This document shows positions 37,901 through 44,033 of a DNA stretch of 44,033 nucleotides, in pieces (the first letter of the stretch is position 1; each line of letters starts with the position of its first letter). This DNA comes from Anaerolineae bacterium (GTDB lineage Bacteria > Chloroflexota > Anaerolineae > B4-G1 > DUEL01): positions 1 through 44,033 of the forward strand of contig JAFGEI010000024.1 in NCBI GenBank assembly GCA_016931695.1, read 5' to 3'. The position numbers were made by a program, and so were the translations under genes. Under the pieces are notes generated by a model. The model did no database searches and was not told where the DNA came from. It saw only the letters and a program-made list of their open reading frames with translations.

Positions 37901-38724
37901 CGGCCCCCGGGCTGCTGAGCATCGTCCCGGACAATGGCACCCCCTACGCCCCCACCCCGGTGCAGATCGCGGGCAGCAACTTTGTCGAGACCCCCAGTGT
38001 CCGGTTAGGCGAGACCTGGCTGCTCTCTGTCACCCAGGAGAGCCCCACCCTGCTGAGCGCCGTGGTGCCGGCAGGGATGGCGCCAGGCGTCTATGACCTC
38101 ACGCTATACAACGGCGACTGCCAGCAAACAGTGCTGCCCGACGCCTTTACCGTCATCGGTCAGTGCATCTCGCCGACGGTGGCGTTGGAGAGCGGGGCGC
38201 CGGTGGAACTGGGCCAGCCCATGGTCTTTACCGCCACGCTGGTCGACGGCACGCCGCCTTACACCTACACCTGGGACATGGGCGGGCCGGGGGAGGGGCG
38301 CGGACTCGACAGCGCCACCCCGGTCTATACCTACACCGACTATGGCGTCTTTACGGCGACCGTGTGGGTGGAGAATCCCTGTGGCAGCGACAGCGCCAGC
38401 GCGACCGCCGAGGTGCTCTGCAACCCGCTGCTGGCAGAGATCGCCGCTGGCGGGCCGGTGACGGTCGGCCAGGCGCTGGTTCTGACCGCGACGGTCATCA
38501 GCGGGACCGGCCCCTTCAGCTACAGCTGGGATTTTGGCGGGCCGGGGGAGGGGCGCGGGCTTGAAACGCCAACGGCCATCTATACCTTCAGCACCTTTGG
38601 CGACTTTGCCGTCACGGCGACCGTCAGTGGCCCCTGCGGCAGCGACAGCCCGTCGGTGCAGGTCACTGTGGCGCCGCTGATGCGGTGCTATGTGCCGCTG
38701 GTGTGGCGCGAGGCCGAGCCGTAA
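34930..38724 (+). CDS. Secreted gingipain-like (C25) cysteine peptidase with PKD repeats
   Basis: A 1264-residue exported protein. Signal peptide at residues 1-30 (cut after PARA), then a propeptide-like region to about 260. The catalytic domain (about 265-615) has YLIITADAYYDAV, VLLVGDTNTIPG, and the dyad as IVYSGHGG with His478 and VGSHACNTG with Cys513. Then come Ig/FN3-like domains (about 620-830), a MAM/immune-inhibitor-like jelly-roll (about 835-995, DDMEAGDGQWDH to WYIDDVQI), an IPT/TIG-type domain, and two PKD-type repeats (about 1080-1255) sharing GGPGEGRGL. The end is RCYVPLVWREAEP. It likely degrades extracellular protein, as gingipains do. ATG 34930 has AAGGAAAAC upstream. It may be read through from the DUF503 operon. 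Confidence 0.9.
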   Translation: MNRKSNRWMFGLTCLGLLIAAMIGAGPARAELTPEPPLQTGGWLPFDGAPDPVPPALRLLHSDADIVALQADLPGLAVEKVTVAGVPYTRLLGEGYGHPAAIGLPDLPVLRREVQVPFGAGVAVEVVSAEYTDYTLQELGFSTLYPLQAPVPKLPGAVENAPFVIDGDFYAGGAPYPNNPVSLGEEYVVRGHRVQPVEVWPVAYDPAAGTVRLYHAITFHLRLTGSDMERTVALAERFASPAFEPRLSRQILNYNQGRPAARFGPQAQVGYLIITADAYYDAVHPLADLRSGRGFDVTLTRLSDIPGSGSNSDIQAYIQDAYWSWPTPPSYVLLVGDTNTIPGWDSVSAYEVTDLYYGCMDGGDDWHPDIGRGRFPVRSAAQTTAMVDKYLAYAYFTGEEPWLKKAAFIASCDDWQTAEGTHNYVIGNYTAPNGYSGIFPNNPEPGGDKIYCVTYGGTTQNIRNAANDGRWAIVYSGHGGTYSWAEGQIGFTQSDVNNLSDYGFYPFVGSHACNTGDFAATEAFCETWVLQEGKGALVFWGSSSSSYWDEDDVLERAMFDALFAETQPHADVAAMTDYGLAMTEAAYPGRARYYWETYNVMGDPAVRIFIEPDLPSFTMDVAPREHELCGSGSVTSTVSIQSFLGYSATVYLEAWPLPAGISASFDIPSAPAPFTAVLTLDVAPGTLSGDYAIAVTATDQLSWTHSAVVDLRVVNDAPVSPTLTTPPDGALDQPLAPTLGWEAALFASTYNLRLDTTPLFAAPLVDVSEIADTSYTVESPLSGGRCYWWQVQGDNACGTGDWAAPFHFATVALDVVFYDDMEAGDGQWDHEAAQGSDNWQITTAESHSPTHAWHVPDDNVITDSRLWNITPVAVGAGSTLTFWHQHQFESSYDGAVLEISTNGGSTWSDLGAYITANGYNGTISTCCNNPLGGRQAWVDDLTTWTEVTVDLSAFAGETAQFRWRLGCDYSIGDTGWYIDDVQITAPLPPNPAPGLLSIVPDNGTPYAPTPVQIAGSNFVETPSVRLGETWLLSVTQESPTLLSAVVPAGMAPGVYDLTLYNGDCQQTVLPDAFTVIGQCISPTVALESGAPVELGQPMVFTATLVDGTPPYTYTWDMGGPGEGRGLDSATPVYTYTDYGVFTATVWVENPCGSDSASATAEVLCNPLLAEIAAGGPVTVGQALVLTATVISGTGPFSYSWDFGGPGEGRGLETPTAIYTFSTFGDFAVTATVSGPCGSDSPSVQVTVAPLMRCYVPLVWREAEP

Positions 38725-38752
38725 AATAAGGGCGAGGCGGCGCCTCGCCCTT
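38722..38752 (-). terminator. Terminator of the kinase operon overlapping its stop codon
   Basis: AAGGGCGAGGC at 38728-38738 pairs perfectly with 38742-38752 over 11 bp with a GGC loop. Reading leftwards, the hairpin is followed by TTATTTTA. The right arm overlaps the kinase stop codon at 38751-38753. On the rightward strand no T-run follows, so it is a weaker end for the convergent protease gene. Confidence 0.6.
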
Positions 38753-40895
38753 ACCAGGGTTGGGACTGGAGCCTCTCCAGCTCCTCCACCGCCACGTCCT
38801 GCCATTCCGCGTCGGGGGCCAGCTCCCACAGCGTTTGGAAATCCAGGATCGCGTCCTCCGTCCGCCCCAGTTCTTTGTACAACAGGCCGCGGTAGTAGTA
38901 AGGCAGGTACCACCCATCATCCGCCGCGACGAGCGTGTCCAGGTCGTCCAATGCCTGCTGGGGCTGTCCCAGCGCCTGGTAGACCAGGGCCCGTTCGATG
39001 TACGGATGCGTGCCGGTAAAGTAGAGGTGCTCGTAATCCCAGTAATCGTACTCGAGGGCGGCGGTGAAATCATCGAGCGCTTCGTCGTACTGCCGGGCCT
39101 GGGCGTGAAGGAGGCCGCGGCCATAGTACGCGCCGCCAAAATCCTGATCCAACAACAGAACCTGGTCGAAATCCGCCAGCGCCGACGCGACATCCTCCGC
39201 TGCCAGGTGCGCAAAGGCGCGATGGTAATAGGTCTCTAGCTCGCCGGGCTCCAGGCGGACCGCCTCGTCGTACGCATCGACCGCTGCGGGATAATTTCCG
39301 GCCGCGTAAAGGGACATGCCCAGCATTTCCCACAACCAGCTGTCGTCCGGTTCCAGATCGAGCGCCCGCTCGAGGCTGGAGATGGACAGCGCGTACTCCT
39401 CCCGCCAAAAGTAGAGGTCCCCCAACATGCCCCAGGCCTCGCCGAGATTGGGGTCCAGCTCCAGCGCCCGCTCCAGATTGGCGATGGCCTGTTCGTCGTC
39501 ATTGCCATACCAGGTATAATACCCTGCCCGGGCGACGTAGGCCGGGGCATACTCCGGATCGAGCTCGATGACAGCGTCGAAATCCGCCAGCGCCCGTTCC
39601 GGCTCTTCCAGATCGTAGAGATAGATGGAACCGCGTTCGTAATAGGCTGCGACAAAGGTGGGGTCAAGATCGATCGCCCGGCTCAGATCCGCCACTGCCT
39701 CCTCTCGCCGGTCGTCGTCGGAATAAGCCAGTGCCCGCTGATAGTACGCTGGCGCAAAGCGCGGGTCCCCCTCGATCGCCAGGGTCAGTTCCTCGATCGC
39801 CGTTTCGAGCTCCCAATCTTCCCAGGCCGCGACGCCGGCCTCGTAATGGGCCAGCGCTTCTTCGGGCGACACGGCCGGCCCGCGGTGGGAAAGAAGAATG
39901 GCCGCTGCGATCACCATGGCGACGACCGCCAGCGCCGCGACCGCGTAGGGCCACACCCGCCGCCTGCGGGGCGGCGCCGGGGGGATAGTTTCCGCCAGCG
40001 GGGACGGAGAGGGGGCGACAGCCGCCAGCGGTGGTGCGGCAGCGGCTGCCGGCTCTACAGCCGGGGCGGTTTTGGCAAGCTCCAAGTCGCTGGCCAGGGC
40101 CCCCGCCGACGAATAGCGATCGCCCGGAGATTTGGCCAGTGCCTTCAGGACGACCCGTTCCACTGCCGGAGCAACGTCGGCGCAAACGCGGCTGGGGATG
40201 GGCAGCGGCTCGTTGAGGTGCTTGAGCACAATAGCCAACGGGGTATCGGCGTCGTAGGGCAGCCGGCCGGTGACCATCTCGTACAGGATCACCCCCAGAG
40301 AATAGACGTCGCTCTGGACGCTGCCCGGCTCCCCCTGGCCCTGCTCCGGCGACATGTAGGCCGGCGTGCCGACCAGGGCGCCGCTGGCGGTGTAACGCGT
40401 CCCGCCGACGATCGTCGCGATGCCAAAGTCGGTCAGCACCAACCGCCGCTCGTCGAACATGATGTTGGCCGGCTTGATGTCGCGATGCACGCAGCCGCGG
40501 GCGTGGGCATAGTCGAGGGCATCACACAGAGCACAAAAGATTCGCACCACCTCGTCCAACGGCAAGCGCTCCCCGCTCTCGGCCAACTCCCTCAACCGCG
40601 CCTTGAGCGTCTCGCCAGTGATGTACTCCATCACCATATAATAAACATCGTCCTGGGTGTCGAAATCAAACACCTGGACGATGTGCGGGTGGTGCAGCGC
40701 GGCCACCGCCTTGGCCTCGCGGCGAAACCGGCTGACAAACTGCTCGTCGTCCGCCAGGTAGCCGTGCATGACCTTGACCGCCACGTGGCGATCCAGGCCG
40801 AGCTGGTAGGCGCGATAGACCTCGGCCATGCCGCCGCGTCCCAGCCGCTCGACCAGCTGGTACTTGCCCAGCGTCGCGCCCGTCATATCGGCCAT
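38751..40895 (-). CDS. Membrane Ser/Thr protein kinase with extracellular TPR repeats
   Basis: A 714-residue PknB-type kinase. Kinase domain, residues 11-273: glycine loop GRGGMAEV at 19-26, Lys41 (VAVKV), HRD at 137-139, DFG at 156-158, and GTPAYMSPEQ in the activation segment. A Pro/Ala-rich linker precedes one membrane span (about 316-336, PYAVAALAVVAMVIAAAILL). Residues 343-714 form about ten TPR-like helix pairs (ALAHYEAGVAAWEDWELETAIEEL...LDPTFVAAYYERG), placed outside the membrane if the kinase is inside. The TPRs may bind a protein or wall ligand. ATG 40895 follows GGAGGCGGGCA. The LuxR-type regulator lies 20 bp upstream, so both are probably one operon. Confidence 0.92.
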   Translation of the reverse strand: MADMTGATLGKYQLVERLGRGGMAEVYRAYQLGLDRHVAVKVMHGYLADDEQFVSRFRREAKAVAALHHPHIVQVFDFDTQDDVYYMVMEYITGETLKARLRELAESGERLPLDEVVRIFCALCDALDYAHARGCVHRDIKPANIMFDERRLVLTDFGIATIVGGTRYTASGALVGTPAYMSPEQGQGEPGSVQSDVYSLGVILYEMVTGRLPYDADTPLAIVLKHLNEPLPIPSRVCADVAPAVERVVLKALAKSPGDRYSSAGALASDLELAKTAPAVEPAAAAAPPLAAVAPSPSPLAETIPPAPPRRRRVWPYAVAALAVVAMVIAAAILLSHRGPAVSPEEALAHYEAGVAAWEDWELETAIEELTLAIEGDPRFAPAYYQRALAYSDDDRREEAVADLSRAIDLDPTFVAAYYERGSIYLYDLEEPERALADFDAVIELDPEYAPAYVARAGYYTWYGNDDEQAIANLERALELDPNLGEAWGMLGDLYFWREEYALSISSLERALDLEPDDSWLWEMLGMSLYAAGNYPAAVDAYDEAVRLEPGELETYYHRAFAHLAAEDVASALADFDQVLLLDQDFGGAYYGRGLLHAQARQYDEALDDFTAALEYDYWDYEHLYFTGTHPYIERALVYQALGQPQQALDDLDTLVAADDGWYLPYYYRGLLYKELGRTEDAILDFQTLWELAPDAEWQDVAVEELERLQSQPW

Positions 40896-40915
40896 TGCCC
40901 GCCTCCTTGCCAGCC

Positions 40916-41587
40916 CTAATCCCGTATTGGACTATCCAAGGGCAAAAACCCCGCTCGCACCGCATAGACCGCTGCCTGGACGCGGTTGCGGGCCCCCAAC
41001 TTGGCGAGAATGCTCCGCACGTGGTTCCGCACCGTATTCGCGGCAATCCTCAGTTCAGCGGCAATCTCGGCATTAGAGAATCCCTCCGCCAACAGGGCCA
41101 GGACCTCTTGTTCGCGGACCGACAAGGCATCGTGGGCGCCTGGGGCAGCAACGACATGTCCACTACGGGCCAGTTCCCGCAGCAACTTGGCGGTCATTGC
41201 CTTGGAGAGCGGGGCTTCGCCTTGCGCCAGGCCGCGCAGCTCCTGGAAAAGGCTTTCGGGGCGCATATTCTTGACCAAGTAGCCATCGGCCCCACAACGA
41301 ATAGCCGCCATAAAGTCCTGGTCATCTTCCGAGACGCTGAGCATGACGACGCGCACCGACGGCAACTCTTGCTTGATTTGCCGGGTGGCCTTGATACCGT
41401 CGCAGACGGGCATCCGCAGGTCCATCAGCACTACGTCCGGCTGCAGGGTGTGGGCCTGCTCGAGCGCCTCGTTACCGTCCGCTGCCTCGCCCACCACGTC
41501 AAAGTCCGGCTGGGCGTCCAGCAGTCGCACCAGCCCCTTCCGAAAGAGGATATGATCGTCAACCAGAAGAATGCGTAGTGGGTTCAT
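40916..41587 (-). CDS. NarL/LuxR-family response regulator
   Basis: A 223-residue DNA-binding response regulator. Receiver domain residues 1-120: acidic pair Asp10/Asp11, phosphoacceptor Asp56 (VVLMDLRMP), conserved Lys in YLVKN. C-terminal LuxR helix-turn-helix: LSVREQEVLALLAEGFSNAEIA and ANTVRNHVRSILAKLGARNRVQAAV. No partner histidine kinase is adjacent; the next gene is the Ser/Thr kinase, which might phosphorylate it or be its target. ATG 41587 sits right after a -10 element without a ribosome site; a TTG one codon upstream (41590) is possible. It probably controls unknown promoters including its own operon. Confidence 0.9.
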   Translation of the reverse strand: MNPLRILLVDDHILFRKGLVRLLDAQPDFDVVGEAADGNEALEQAHTLQPDVVLMDLRMPVCDGIKATRQIKQELPSVRVVMLSVSEDDQDFMAAIRCGADGYLVKNMRPESLFQELRGLAQGEAPLSKAMTAKLLRELARSGHVVAAPGAHDALSVREQEVLALLAEGFSNAEIAAELRIAANTVRNHVRSILAKLGARNRVQAAVYAVRAGFLPLDSPIRD

Positions 41588-41595
41588 CAAGGTGG

Positions 41596-41623
41596 ATTAT
41601 ACAGCTTTTTGGCTTTCAGACAA
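41596..41623 (-). promoter_or_regulatory. Promoter of the response regulator-kinase operon, apparently leaderless
   Basis: On the leftward strand TTGTCT (41623-41618) and a perfect TATAAT (41601-41596) are separated by 16 bp. Only 8 bases lie between the -10 element and the ATG at 41587, so the transcript would start at or within one base of the start codon. There is no Shine-Dalgarno. Confidence 0.65.
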
Positions 41624-41634
41624 GCGAAGGCAAT

Positions 41635-41700
41635 GGGTGCGTTTCATTTCGGTTGCGGAGAGACTTTGGAAGTCTTGTCTAACTTATTTGAAACACACCC
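41635..41700. repeat. Long imperfect inverted repeat spanning the histidine kinase end
   Basis: GGGTGCGTTTCA at 41635-41646 matches the complement of TGAAACACACCC at 41689-41700 in 11 of 12 positions; inside it AGACTT at 41661-41666 pairs with 41670-41675. The block covers the histidine kinase stop codon and the gap before the next gene. It lacks a T-run, so it may be a weak transcript end or a stabilising structure. The sequence CGAAGGCAAT also occurs at both outer edges as a direct repeat. Confidence 0.35.
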
Positions 41701-43115
41701 GAAGGCAATCTATGCGGTGCGCCCGAGTTTCCAGGCAGATTAGCGAGGGTGAAAACGACGGTCAACCCACCGCCCGGGGTCGTCTCGGCCCAGATGCGGC
41801 CGCCGTGCATCTCGACAATCTGGCGCGCGATGGACAACCCCAGGCCGCTGCCGCCCGTCTCTTGCCGGCGGGCCGGGTCGCCACGCCAAAAACGCTCAAA
41901 AAGCTGCGGCAACAGCTCCGGCGACACGCCGGGGCCATCGTCGGCGACGCGGATCGCGAGCGCCTCGTCCACCGCCAGCGCCGTGACAGAAATTCGCCCC
42001 CCTGCCGGTGCGTAGCGCAGCGCGTTGTCCAACAGGTTGCCCACGACCTGCGCCAAGCGATCCCGGTCGGCCGAGATGATCGGCAAACCGGGTGGAACGG
42101 CAAAGACGAGCGCAACCGCCCGCTCCTGCGCCCGGGGCTGATAGGCCTGCTCCACGCCGCGAAAAAAATCCGCCAGGTCGAGGGGGGCAGGATAAAGCCG
42201 AAGCTGCCCGGCGTCGGCCAGAGCCAGGACGCGCAGGTCCTCCACCAATCGACGCAGCATGTTTGCCTGGTCCAGTACCACCAGCAGGTTCTGCCGGTCG
42301 ACCGGATACACCCCGTCCAACATGGCCTCCAACGTGCCCTGGATCAGGGTCAGCGGCGTGCGCAGTTCGTGGGCGACGTCGGCGGTCTGATTGCGCCGCG
42401 CCGTCTCGGTGCGGTCCAATTCCTCCGCCATCTGGTTGAAAGCGGCAGCCAGCTGGGCCACTTCGTCCTGGCCGCGCACCGACAGGCGGGCAGACAGGTC
42501 GCCCCTGGCAACCGCCTGGCTGGCTGAGGTCAGGCGGCGCAGCGGGGAAACGATGGAGCGGAACAACAGCCCGCCGACGACGAGGGCCGCCCCCAGGCCT
42601 GCCAGGCCGCCGACCCAGAGGATGGTCCGCACGCGCTGCAGGAAGGCCGCCTGGGGGGCGTCCAGTGGCAGCGCCGTCACCGCATCGGGCGCCGGCAGCA
42701 GGTAGCCCACGACTTGGCCGTCCACTTCGATCGGCAAGCTGCGCTCCAGGTCGTTGGGGGAAACCGTTCCTTCCTGGCGGGGCGACTGCGTGTCACCGAC
42801 CACCTGCCCCGCAGCATCGACGAGGCGAAAATCGAGCTGCGCCGGCCTCATCGGCCCGCCCCCCGGCCCATACTGGCGCGGCCCCCCACCTCCTGACACC
42901 GTCTCAATGATCTCTTGGACCCCCTGCCACGATCCCTGGGCAGCAAAATAGGCCGACAATTCAGCTACCTGCCGGTCCCACACCCCGCCATGGAGCAGCG
43001 CATATTGGCGGAACTCGCTCTCGGTCATTCGCCCGACGAGGAAAGCAGCCGTCCCCACGGCGACGAGGACGACCAGCAGAAACGCGAGCATGCCCTTTCC
43101 AAAGAGGCTACGCAT
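41679..43115 (-). CDS. Sensor histidine kinase (HAMP-HisKA-HATPase)
   Basis: A 478-residue membrane kinase. First span at about 6-28, external sensor region 29-163, second span at about 164-185, HAMP at 187-239, then HisKA with VAHELRTPLT (phospho-accepting His249) and a HATPase with VVGNLLDNALRYAP, VADDGPGV and GGSGLGLSI. The external region carries a Gly/Pro-rich loop GGGGPRQYGPGGGPMRP near residues 75-91. The stimulus is unknown. ATG 43115 follows GGAG at good spacing, and its start overlaps the OmpR regulator by 8 bp, so they form a pair. An in-frame extension upstream is regulator sequence. Confidence 0.93.
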   Translation of the reverse strand: MRSLFGKGMLAFLLVVLVAVGTAAFLVGRMTESEFRQYALLHGGVWDRQVAELSAYFAAQGSWQGVQEIIETVSGGGGPRQYGPGGGPMRPAQLDFRLVDAAGQVVGDTQSPRQEGTVSPNDLERSLPIEVDGQVVGYLLPAPDAVTALPLDAPQAAFLQRVRTILWVGGLAGLGAALVVGGLLFRSIVSPLRRLTSASQAVARGDLSARLSVRGQDEVAQLAAAFNQMAEELDRTETARRNQTADVAHELRTPLTLIQGTLEAMLDGVYPVDRQNLLVVLDQANMLRRLVEDLRVLALADAGQLRLYPAPLDLADFFRGVEQAYQPRAQERAVALVFAVPPGLPIISADRDRLAQVVGNLLDNALRYAPAGGRISVTALAVDEALAIRVADDGPGVSPELLPQLFERFWRGDPARRQETGGSGLGLSIARQIVEMHGGRIWAETTPGGGLTVVFTLANLPGNSGAPHRLPSGVFQIS

Positions 43116-43803
43116 CGGGAGGCTCCGGGTTGACGCGATAGCCAGCGCCACGGACGGTGAGGACATACTGGGGGTTAGCCGGCTCGCGCTCGATCTTGCG
43201 GCGCAGGTTCTTGATGTGCACGTCGACCGTCCGTTCGTAGGCTGCATAGGCAACGCCCTGCACCGATTCCATTAGCTCGGAGCGCCCAAAGACCCGCCCC
43301 GGCGTCGTCATCATCGTTGCCAGCAGGTCAAACTCGGTCGGCGTCAGGTCGACTTCCCGGCCCGAAACCGTCACAGTGCGCGTGGAATGGTCCAAAACAA
43401 TCGCGCCGACCCGCAGCACGACGGGCCGTTCAGGAGGCGCCTGGGCGCGGCGCAGCACGGCGCGGACCCGGGCAACCACCTCGCGCGGGCTAAAGGGCTT
43501 GGTGACGTAATCGTCCGCTCCCAGCTCCAGGCCGACGATCCGCTCCGGCTCCTCGACGCGGGCGGTGAGCATGATAATGGGCACATTTCGCTCGCGGCGA
43601 ATACGGCGGGTGAATTCGAGGCCGTCCATGCGCGGCATCAAAATATCGAGCAGGATCAAGTCGGGCTTTTCACGCCGGGCGGCATAGAGCGCCTGCTCGC
43701 CGTCGTAAGCGGTCACAACACGGAAACCGTCCCGCTCCAGATAAGATTGGACCAGGCGGACAATCTGGGGTTCGTCGTCAACGACGAGAATTGTTTGCGA
43801 CAT
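43108..43803 (-). CDS. OmpR/PhoB-family response regulator
   Basis: A 231-residue regulator. Receiver domain with Asp9/Asp10 acidic pair, phosphoacceptor Asp53 (LILLDILMPRMDG), and Lys102 (VTKPFSP). C-terminal winged helix (about 128-228): VDLTPTEFDLLATMMTTPGRVFGRSELMESV and RTVDVHIKNLRRKIE, ending VLTVRGAGYRVNPEPPDA. Paired with the overlapping histidine kinase, which is its probable phosphodonor. ATG 43803 follows GGAGGATC. It may be co-transcribed with the Gly/Pro-rich gene cut at the right edge. Confidence 0.93.
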   Translation of the reverse strand: MSQTILVVDDEPQIVRLVQSYLERDGFRVVTAYDGEQALYAARREKPDLILLDILMPRMDGLEFTRRIRRERNVPIIMLTARVEEPERIVGLELGADDYVTKPFSPREVVARVRAVLRRAQAPPERPVVLRVGAIVLDHSTRTVTVSGREVDLTPTEFDLLATMMTTPGRVFGRSELMESVQGVAYAAYERTVDVHIKNLRRKIEREPANPQYVLTVRGAGYRVNPEPPDA

Positions 43804-43829
43804 GATCCTCCACGTAAGAGCTGCCACGC

Positions 43830-43870
43830 CGACCTCCCTCTCACCCCTTCTTGAAGTGAGAGGGAGGTCG
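43830..43870. repeat. Perfect 15-bp inverted repeat upstream of the two-component pair
   Basis: CGACCTCCCTCTCAC at 43830-43844 pairs perfectly with 43856-43870, with an 11-nt loop. It lies between the end of the right-edge gene and the OmpR regulator start, 26 bp from the latter. No T-run follows on either strand, so a terminator is doubtful; an mRNA processing hairpin or attenuator between the two genes fits better. Confidence 0.55.
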
Positions 43871-43885
43871 AACCATCAGAGTATT

Positions 43886-44033
43886 CTACCCATCCGCGCC
43901 AGGGGCAAACGAGGGACCTCCATGCATCCCCCTTCCCTGGCGCCCGCCGCGGCCCGGCCCACCGGGGCCCATCGGCCCGCCCAGCCCGCCGCGTCCCTCC
44001 TTGGGCTGCCACGGCTCGTCCATCTGCGCCGCC
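43886..44033 (-). CDS. C-terminal end of a Gly/Pro/Arg-rich protein (partial, cut by window edge)
   Basis: The leftward frame from the window edge to TAG at 43888-43886 is open and encodes about 48 residues: AAQMDEPWQPKEGRGG followed by repeats of GG, PMGPGG, PGRGG and GRGMHGG, ending SFAPGADG. The composition is like flexible Gly/Pro/Met/Arg tails of small extracytoplasmic or regulatory proteins. The rest is outside the window, so the family is unknown. It lies 82 bp upstream of the OmpR regulator in the same direction, and its composition echoes the Gly/Pro-rich loop in the histidine kinase sensor. Confidence 0.5.
   Translation of the reverse strand, partial: AAQMDEPWQPKEGRGGLGGPMGPGGPGRGGRQGRGMHGGPSFAPGADG

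Noticed and set aside
38281-38560. Duplicated GGGCCGGGGGAGGGGCGCGG blocks considered as a mobile or regulatory repeat
   Set aside because: They encode the same GGPGEGRGL turn in two PKD repeats, so they reflect domain duplication within the protein.

Overview
The window is a GC-rich, gene-dense bacterial chromosome segment. It looks like Chloroflexota, probably the Anaerolineae/Caldilineae/Ardenticatenia side. The reasons are recognition of protein style rather than any marker gene: secreted proteins ending in a 'PLVW(R)' tail, a PknB-type kinase fused to TPRs, DUF4012 and DUF2723 proteins inside glycosyltransferase operons, and tightly overlapping genes. No rRNA, tRNA, CRISPR array, insertion sequence or phage gene was seen. 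The class-level assignment is inference.

Layout. 1-477: AT-richer intergenic DNA with stacked inverted repeats, a Rho-independent-type terminator, a near-consensus promoter and a structured leader. 478-9970 (+): a tandem UspA protein followed at once by a giant cyclic beta-1,2-glucan synthase (NdvB/Cgs type). 9967-17138 (-): a six-gene overlapping glycosyltransferase operon containing a GT2-GT4 fusion and a small coiled-coil protein that resembles the tail of one of the GT2 enzymes. 17198-18733 (+): a lone polytopic GT-C-like protein. 18685-28106 (-): an eight-gene operon encoding a lipoprotein, an AglD/LPG-synthase-TM-like flippase, a GT2, a DUF2723 (POMT/TMEM260-like) protein, a DUF4012 protein, a Pro/Thr-rich cell-surface stalk and two paralogous secreted proteins with clan GH-A type catalytic motifs. 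28284-31060: glmU converging on a phosphohexomutase. 29624-33255 (-): phosphohexomutase, Nudix, nitroreductase and AmmeMemoRadiSam-type radical SAM enzyme, all with touching or overlapping ends. 33384-38724 (+): a ThiS/MoaD-like ubiquitin-fold protein, a FemAB/BioF2-like acyltransferase, DUF503, and a secreted gingipain-like (C25) protease with PKD repeats. 38751-41587 (-): a LuxR-type response regulator and a Ser/Thr kinase-TPR receptor. 41679-43803 (-): an OmpR/HK two-component pair. 43886-44033 (-): the Gly/Pro-rich end of a gene cut by the window edge.

How it fits together. About half the window is devoted to making, exporting and decorating surface glycans. GlmU and the phosphohexomutase make nucleotide-sugar precursors. 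The glycosyltransferase operons assemble chains. The flippase-like, GT-C-like and DUF2723 membrane proteins plausibly transfer sugars outside the membrane, and the Pro/Thr-rich stalk is a candidate acceptor. The glycosidase-like pair may trim or bind the product. The regulatory genes on the right and the symmetric promoter between the surface operon and glmU are plausible control points. The most noteworthy items are the eight-gene surface-glycosylation operon, the detached/fused tail domain in the glycosyltransferase operon, the palindromic bidirectional promoter, the two apparently leaderless promoters, and the ubiquitin-fold/acyltransferase/DUF503 operon.
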